In this document: positions 59,294-64,000 of the stretch, one piece after another
Numbering within the stretch: position 1 is the stretch's first letter
How the letters are laid out: each line of letters begins with the position of its first letter
Assembly (NCBI RefSeq): GCF_023667495.1
Contig: NZ_JAMOZL010000007.1
Location: forward strand, 1-64,000
Origin: Dyadobacter sp. MSC1_007
Lineage (GTDB): Bacteria; Bacteroidota; Bacteroidia; Cytophagales; Spirosomataceae
Direction of reading: 5' to 3'
Length of the DNA stretch: 64,000 nucleotides
Notes under the pieces: model-generated
Databases searched by the model: none
Told to the model about the DNA's origin: nothing
Seen by the model: the letters and a program-made list of their open reading frames with translations, nothing else
Translations under genes and position numbers: made by a program

Positions 59294-60592
59294 ATGCCTA
59301 AATATCTCTCAATCAGTTTGAGCGTAGCAATTTTTTTAATTTTTGGATACACATTATTTCAAAATGCCCTTAATGCCCCTTCCTTCGATGACTACGACGC
59401 TACTGTAAATTTTATACGACGTTTCTTTTTCGAAAACTTCGATCCGCGGATTCGTTTTGAAATTATGCTGGGGCGCCAGAACGAGCACCGGATCCTGGTT
59501 TCAAAAGTCGTAGCAGCCGGTTACTATTACCTTTTTGGAGAAATCAATTTTACACATCTGGTTTGGATTCAGAACATCTTTCTATTCGCATTCTTTGCGT
59601 TGATGCTGGCGATTATGCAAAACAGGAAGTTGCTTTCTGCTGATACAGTTCTCTGGGCGGCGATATTCCTGCTTAGTCTCGCCTTTTGGCAGGTCACTTT
59701 CTACTATTGGGGAGGAATTCAGCATTATTCGGTATTTTTCTTCTCTTTTCTTTTACTGTATTCGCTAGAACGGGCGGAACGTATAGTAAGTTCGTCATTT
59801 TTTATTGCACTTTTTGCAGGGCTGTTTGCAGTGCTCTCGTTCGGGAATGGTTTCATCGCCTTGCTGCTCGGTTGTTTTCTGCTGTTTGCAAAAAAGAAGA
59901 AGTCACTTTTGGCCGCGTGGTCGGTCATAACGGTCCTGCTGACGCTGTTTGCACTCTTTCCGAGGCCGGCTAGTGTGGATCATATTCAAAATGCCTTCAA
60001 TTTTGAATGGATGGGGCGTTTGCTATTCACTTACCTGGGAAGTTTCCTGTTCATCAATCCCGCTACCGGTTTACATTTTAACATTATCCTGTGTATGATA
60101 ACCGGTCTGCTGGTCTTTGGAACGTGGTTATGGCTGCTATGGAATGGTTATGCATTCAGGAGGCCGTTGCTTTACTGCCTGCTTTCACTCCCCATACTGA
60201 CGGGTATAATTATAGCTGTCTCCCGGTTCGAATCGAAGGCTGCGGGGGGCATTGCGCCAAGGTATATGTTCTTTACAGCCACTATTCCAGTGTTGCTGGT
60301 GCTGATATTACTCGATATGCAGATCTTGAAAAAGCAGCATCTCAGCTGGCTCACAGGAATTGGGTTGGTATTATGGAGTGCAGTGTTTTACAATGACCGG
60401 CAAGCATTGATCAGTCAAAATGAAGAGGTCGTGACAACGTTGCGACGGTGGGAAAGGGATCCGGAAACGCCGCTGATCTATTATAGAGACTCACGGGAAT
60501 ACGGTGAAATACTGACCTGGGCGGTCGCCAACGGAGTTGTGAAGATTCCGGGCGGGCAAAATCATTTAATAGATAATGAGAATCGAAAATAA
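59294..60592 (+). CDS. Polytopic membrane protein, possible GT-C glycosyltransferase
   Basis: A 432-residue membrane protein with about ten hydrophobic helices. After the first helix the segment APSFDDYDATVNFIRRFFFENF, then GRQNEHRI, provides a loop with paired acidic residues, as in GT-C-like glycan enzymes and DUF6056 proteins. It ends in a soluble tail (about 375-432). The ATG at 59294 (MPKYLSISLS) was preferred to a TTG at 59276. The following GT2 and DUF5672 genes lie within 65 and 15 bases downstream steps, so it probably belongs to a small glycan unit. Confidence 0.65.
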   Translation: MPKYLSISLSVAIFLIFGYTLFQNALNAPSFDDYDATVNFIRRFFFENFDPRIRFEIMLGRQNEHRILVSKVVAAGYYYLFGEINFTHLVWIQNIFLFAFFALMLAIMQNRKLLSADTVLWAAIFLLSLAFWQVTFYYWGGIQHYSVFFFSFLLLYSLERAERIVSSSFFIALFAGLFAVLSFGNGFIALLLGCFLLFAKKKKSLLAAWSVITVLLTLFALFPRPASVDHIQNAFNFEWMGRLLFTYLGSFLFINPATGLHFNIILCMITGLLVFGTWLWLLWNGYAFRRPLLYCLLSLPILTGIIIAVSRFESKAAGGIAPRYMFFTATIPVLLVLILLDMQILKKQHLSWLTGIGLVLWSAVFYNDRQALISQNEEVVTTLRRWERDPETPLIYYRDSREYGEILTWAVANGVVKIPGGQNHLIDNENRK

Positions 60593-60655
60593 CAGAACCG
60601 TTTGGGTAACGGGGGCATTAAGTGTTACTTTGCGCCATTTTGTAAATAAATTCAG

Positions 60656-61642
60656 ATGCACAGTATGATTTCAGTAGCCATGTGTACTTACAACGGGGCG
60701 AAGTACCTGCCCGAACAGTTGAAGAGCATCGCTGATCAGACGGTTTCGGTGGACGAATTGATTGTTTGCGACGACAGATCGACAGACGAAACTGTTGAAA
60801 TCATAAAGTCTTTTGCTGCAACAAGTAAGTTTCCTGTTCATATCCATATCAATGAAAAGAACCTCGGATCGACCAGGAACTTTGAAAAATGCCTGTCACT
60901 CTGCAAAGGTGATATTATCTTCTTGTGCGATCAGGACGACCGTTGGAGAAAGGATAAGGTGCAAAAGCAGGTCGCGTATCTCAATGCGCGTCCGGACATC
61001 GACGCGGTGTTTTCCGATGCCGAAATGATCAACGACGACTCGCTCCCAACCGGGCAGACGATCTGGGAAGAAATAGAGTTTGATAAAAGAGGTCAGCACA
61101 TCTGGAAAAGTGGAAAACCGCATGAAATCCTTTTCCATGGATTTGTGGTGACTGGCGCAACATTGGCCATCCGGAAATCTTGTCTGGACCGGTTAATGCC
61201 GTTCCCGACGCACGTCCCCGACCTCATCCACGACGCATGGATTGCGGTGGTGCTAAGCCTCGAAAACAAGATCGATTTTATCGCGGACACGCTTATTTCG
61301 TATCGTATCCATTCCAGTCAGCAGGTAGGGTTTGGGACGAAGGTCGAGAAAGTGCATTTGAAAGACCGTTTATTCCGTGACCGGAAGGAAAAACTTGTTC
61401 CGCTCGAAGAAAAAGCAAATAAGCTATATGAGCTTTATCTGCTGCTTCGGGCGCTCCCATTTGTGCCGCGCGAGAAGCTGATCAAGTTATATTTGTCACA
61501 AAAGCACTTTTACAGACGGGCGTCATTGCCTGATAACAGGTTTAAGAGGATTACTCCAATCATTAGCCAGCTGATAAGGGGGCATTACCGGTTTAGTAGT
61601 AAGGATTGGTGGCTGCCAGCCGTGGGAGATTTGTTTGAATAA
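60656..61642 (+). CDS. Family 2 glycosyltransferase (rhamnosyltransferase-like)
   Basis: A 328-residue GT2 protein with SVAMCTYNGAKYLPEQLKSI (6-25), VCDDRSTDETVEII (nucleotide-binding, about 38-51) and IIFLCDQDDRWRKDKVQKQ with the DQDD metal motif (about 90-108). LIHDAWIAVVLS (about 182-193) and the downstream QVGFG loop match O-antigen rhamnosyl/glycosyltransferases. Starts at 60656 (MHSMISV) and 60665 (MISVAMC) are both possible. It is followed by a DUF5672 gene 14 bases later, and probably acts on a surface polysaccharide. Confidence 0.92.
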   Translation: MHSMISVAMCTYNGAKYLPEQLKSIADQTVSVDELIVCDDRSTDETVEIIKSFAATSKFPVHIHINEKNLGSTRNFEKCLSLCKGDIIFLCDQDDRWRKDKVQKQVAYLNARPDIDAVFSDAEMINDDSLPTGQTIWEEIEFDKRGQHIWKSGKPHEILFHGFVVTGATLAIRKSCLDRLMPFPTHVPDLIHDAWIAVVLSLENKIDFIADTLISYRIHSSQQVGFGTKVEKVHLKDRLFRDRKEKLVPLEEKANKLYELYLLLRALPFVPREKLIKLYLSQKHFYRRASLPDNRFKRITPIISQLIRGHYRFSSKDWWLPAVGDLFE

Positions 61643-61656
61643 TTGACCGATTCACC

Positions 61657-62415
61657 ATGGAAATTGCCGAAAAGAAGTCGTTGGTTGCAGTCGTTATACC
61701 AGTTTATCAGGCTGTTATGACGGACGCTGAGCGGCTTTCACTCAAACAGTGTATGACCGTGCTAGCTGCTTATCCGGTCATCATAGTTAAACCGGCCAGC
61801 CTCGACCTCGCGGCGTTAGAGGCAGAATACCCGACGCTCAGCATGTTGTCGTTCGACGATAGTTTTTTCAAAGGAGTCGATTCTTATAACCGGCTGATGA
61901 TATCGATCGAATTTTACAAGGCCTTCACAGCATATGAATACATGCTGATCTATCAGCTGGATGCATTTGTTTTCAGGGACGAGTTGAAGGAATGGTGTTC
62001 CAAAGGTTATGATTATATCGGAGCGCCATCGTTGCATGATGAATCTTTTGACATCCTTCCGGCAGCATCCGCGCACGTTTTTGAAAAAGCATTGTCGAGC
62101 CGCCGTTTTGTATTGAATGGAGGCCTGTCACTGCGCAGGATATCCCGGTTTATCAGCTATCTAAAAATCTACAATACCTTTTATCCGGCCTGGAAAGGCA
62201 ATGAGGATATGCTTTTTTCACAGGAAGCTACCCGGCTGGTCCCTATGAAATTGTTCATGAAACTTCCTACCTGGCAGGAGGCGCTACGCTTTGCATTCGA
62301 GAAAAGCCCTGCCGCTACTTATGAGCTCACCAACCATCAGTTACCCTTCGCATGCCATGCATGGGAACGCTATGATCCCGCTTTCTGGACGCGCTTTATT
62401 GCTGTAAATCAGTGA
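61657..62415 (+). CDS. DUF5672 family glycosyltransferase-like protein
   Basis: A 252-residue protein of the DUF5672 family, found in glycan clusters and thought to be a glycosyltransferase-like enzyme. Features are VAVVIPVYQAVMTDAERLSL (10-29), YMLIYQLDAFVFRDELKEW (acidic QLDAF, about 95-113), YIGAPSLHD and RRFVLNGGLSLRRISRF (about 149-165). The latter two recall GT-A acceptor-site loops. It is the last gene of the 59.3-62.4 kb unit. Its exact reaction is unknown. Confidence 0.85.
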   Translation: MEIAEKKSLVAVVIPVYQAVMTDAERLSLKQCMTVLAAYPVIIVKPASLDLAALEAEYPTLSMLSFDDSFFKGVDSYNRLMISIEFYKAFTAYEYMLIYQLDAFVFRDELKEWCSKGYDYIGAPSLHDESFDILPAASAHVFEKALSSRRFVLNGGLSLRRISRFISYLKIYNTFYPAWKGNEDMLFSQEATRLVPMKLFMKLPTWQEALRFAFEKSPAATYELTNHQLPFACHAWERYDPAFWTRFIAVNQ

Positions 62416-62499
62416 TTTACAGAGTTTAACAATTTTTAACAAACTATCACGGATTTTCGGTCGTTCTTGCAGATATTTAGTTTAAACCCAAATATCGTC

Positions 62500-63744
62500 A
62501 TGGATTTCAAGTTGCTATCGGCATGCTTTGGAGCGCTTTTCATCTCGTGTCATGCCAGCTTCGGACAAATTACTGATAATCCTAAAGTGGATGAACAGTC
62601 GGCCCCGTATGTGAAAATCAAACGCGTAGAGTTGACCGACAACAATACCATTATTTATCTTCAGTTTATCGAAAAAAGAACCCCACAGCCGGAGTTCCGC
62701 CAACCCCGGAGTTTGCCGCTTCCCGATTTCAGGCAAGGACAAATACCGGAGCAAGGCAATCAAATCTGGCTCGACCCTGAGACGCGCTTATATAAGCCCG
62801 GGGAAATCGACAAAAAATTCAAGTTGATCAAAGCCGAAAATATCCCCACAGCGACGAAAAAGAAGGTCGCAGAGGGAGATACCGTCGATTTTGTGGCCTA
62901 TTTCGAGAGATTGACCCCTGGCATTGAGGAATTCGACTTTTATGAAGGAAGAAGTTCCGGAGGCTACCAGTCATGGAATTTTTATGGAATACACATTAAA
63001 AATCCGCTGAAAAAGCAAGTGCAGAAGTCAGGAGCTCCGACGGCAAAAGGCACGTCGCCTGCCACGAAGCCCGCGGGAAAGCCATTGGCAAAAGCACCGG
63101 TGAAACCGGCCCCACAACCTCAGAAAGAAAAGACAGCAACCGTTTCAGTAATTCAAGGGATGGTTTTCAATGCAAAAACAAAACAGCCTGTCGCTGCTCA
63201 ACTGTCATATGTGGAGAATGGAGATACCCTTCAATTCAAATCGTCTTCCGGAAAGTACAGAATAGGGTTGGATGCCGGCGAAAAATATAATTTCAGGGTG
63301 ACTGCCAGGGGTTATTACGGCTCTTCGTTCACGGTAACGCCCGGAGATTCGTCAGGACGAGCATCGTTAGAAAAGGACCTGTATCTGACGCCGCTGATCG
63401 TCGGCGAGACGATTTTGCTGCCAAATATCTATTTTGAAACGTCCAAGTACACTTTACTGCCGGAATCTTTCCCCGAGCTAAACCAGCTGGTAGAGGTAAT
63501 GCGCGACAATCCGGATATTAAAATACGTGTAGAAGGCCACACGGATAATGTCGGGGATTTTGATAAAAACCTGGAATTGTCAAGACAGCGTGCAGAAGCT
63601 GTGAAAAATTACCTGACTGAAAAAGGGATCGACACGGCCCGCATTGAAGCCAAAGGTTACGGAGGTACCAGGCCACTCGCAAAAGGAAGTGAAGAAGAAC
63701 GGAAGAAGAACCGGCGGGTGGAAATTGTGATTACGGAAATGTGA
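62500..63744 (+). CDS. OmpA-family outer-membrane/peptidoglycan-binding protein
   Basis: A 414-residue exported protein. It has a signal peptide ([20 protein letters not shown]), an N-terminal domain of unknown type (about 25-170), a Pro/Lys/Ala-rich linker (about 172-215) and a carboxypeptidase-regulatory-like beta domain (about 220-290, [19 protein letters not shown]). The C-terminal OmpA domain (about 305-414) contains [43 protein letters not shown] and NRRVEI, and should bind peptidoglycan. The ATG at 62500 was chosen over a TTG at 62467 since it begins the signal peptide. Such proteins often tether the envelope in Bacteroidota. Confidence 0.92.
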   Translation: MDFKLLSACFGALFISCHASFGQITDNPKVDEQSAPYVKIKRVELTDNNTIIYLQFIEKRTPQPEFRQPRSLPLPDFRQGQIPEQGNQIWLDPETRLYKPGEIDKKFKLIKAENIPTATKKKVAEGDTVDFVAYFERLTPGIEEFDFYEGRSSGGYQSWNFYGIHIKNPLKKQVQKSGAPTAKGTSPATKPAGKPLAKAPVKPAPQPQKEKTATVSVIQGMVFNAKTKQPVAAQLSYVENGDTLQFKSSSGKYRIGLDAGEKYNFRVTARGYYGSSFTVTPGDSSGRASLEKDLYLTPLIVGETILLPNIYFETSKYTLLPESFPELNQLVEVMRDNPDIKIRVEGHTDNVGDFDKNLELSRQRAEAVKNYLTEKGIDTARIEAKGYGGTRPLAKGSEEERKKNRRVEIVITEM

Positions 63745-63751
63745 GGTGCAA

Positions 63752-63888
63752 TCTTGCCACACTGAATGTTGATATCACACTGAGCGTTTTAATGTCATCC
63801 TGAGCGCAGACGAAGGATATTGGCGATATTGCAAACACTTCGACTGCGCTCAGTGTGACATGCATTGAGCGCAGGATGTCATTCCTAA
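63752..63888. repeat. REP-like palindromic element
   Basis: The left arm TGTCATCCTGAGCGCAGACG (63793-63812, then AAGGAT) is an imperfect inverted repeat of the right arm at 63837-63860, which contains CTTCGACTGCGCTCAGTGTG and then ACA. The pattern TGTCA-TCCTGAGCGnAG-CGAAG recurs in many bacterial intergenic regions. Partial copies flank it: CACACTGAGCG at 63777-63786 and GACATGCATTGAGCGCAGGATGTCA at 63857-63882. It sits between convergent OmpA-family and tpiA genes. It may act as a terminator, RNA end or mobile palindrome. Confidence 0.7.
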
Positions 63889-64000
63889 TTACCTCGCCTT
63901 AATGATATTCGTAAACTCCCTCGATTTCAGGGAAGCTCCTCCTACCAATCCGCCGTCGATATCGGGCGCGGAGAATAATTCGGGTGCGCTGGCGGCTGTT
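63889..64000 (-). CDS. tpiA: Triosephosphate isomerase, 3' part (cut by the window edge)
   Basis: The last 36 or so residues of TpiA, read on minus from the right window edge to the TAA at 63891-63889. The translation contains [20 protein letters not shown] and then IKAR, the family's C-terminal phosphate-binding GGASL loop. TpiA interconverts dihydroxyacetone phosphate and glyceraldehyde 3-phosphate, a substrate of Dxs. The start and catalytic residues lie beyond the window. Confidence 0.9.
   Translation of the reverse strand, partial: TAASAPELFSAPDIDGGLVGGASLKSREFTNIIKAR

Overview
The window looks like chromosomal DNA from a Bacteroidota bacterium of the class Cytophagia, probably close to Dyadobacter. 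Four things point there. Many genes are preceded by the Bacteroidota sigma-A -7 element TAnnTTTG, often with TTG or TTTG 17-21 bases upstream, rather than by strong Shine-Dalgarno sites. Several proteins belong to families typical of the phylum (DUF2480, DUF4296, the NagB/PIG-L fusion, a stand-alone MutS-core ATPase). The initiator tRNA and the L34 protein are of the Bacteroidota type. GC content is moderate and genes are tightly packed. The genus is an inference from memory of protein similarity.

Layout. 0-1.8 kb: end of an rRNA operon (5S rRNA and terminator), a gene-poor stretch and an orphan acyltransferase. 1.8-7.5 kb (minus): mutL, two tandem rhomboid proteases and dxs. 7.7-10 kb: a 54-residue membrane peptide and the NagB/PIG-L fusion. 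10.3-16 kb (plus): glyA, a membrane-anchored TPR protein, ribH, aspartate kinase, serS. 16-20 kb (minus): MutS-like ATPase and two paralogous GT-C-like membrane proteins. 20-23.4 kb: acyl-CoA dehydrogenase, an AraC-type regulator with tandem promoters, two small exported proteins. 23.4-28.1 kb (minus): nadD, gmk, a ZAS-type anti-sigma protein and its ECF sigma factor, then mreBCD. 28.3-31.5 kb (plus): GH3-like enzyme, dxr and a small membrane protein. 31.5-35.9 kb (minus): a glycan or surface-polysaccharide cluster (two GT2, a PhyH-type oxygenase, a beta-propeller glycosidase-like protein, a methyltransferase). 36-38.4 kb: M20 amidohydrolase, DPM1-like glycosyltransferase, DUF4296 lipoprotein. 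38.5-42 kb (plus): DUF58, BatD-like and VWA genes, then rnhB. 41.9-47.5 kb (minus): DUF2480, tsaB, ctpA-like protease, rnpA, rpmH, a DUF6056-like membrane protein and a small ORF. 47.6 kb: initiator tRNA. 47.8-52.8 kb (plus): LTA-synthase-like phosphotransferase, era, der and a small secreted protein. 52.9-59.2 kb (minus): FAH-family enzyme, RES/Xre toxin-antitoxin pair, uvrA, an isochorismatase-like hydrolase and an unknown protein. 59.3-63.7 kb (plus): membrane protein, GT2, DUF5672 protein, OmpA-family protein. The right edge holds a REP-like palindrome and the 3' end of tpiA.

Most of the window is housekeeping: isoprenoid synthesis (dxs and dxr), DNA repair (mutL, uvrA, the MutS-like protein), translation and ribosome assembly (serS, rnpA, rpmH, era, der, tsaB, the tRNA), cell shape (mreBCD), and cofactor or amino-acid metabolism. 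I found no clearly new multi-gene system. The best leads are regulatory: a palindromic operator lying over the promoter of the RES/Xre module; an intrinsic terminator between rpmH and a TTG-started rnpA; an octanucleotide-repeat inverted structure between ribH and aspartate kinase; and tandem promoters built on an 18-base repeat ahead of the AraC-type gene. Several start codons were moved inward from the longest reading frame, because the longer frame began at TTG or GTG or ran through the promoter.
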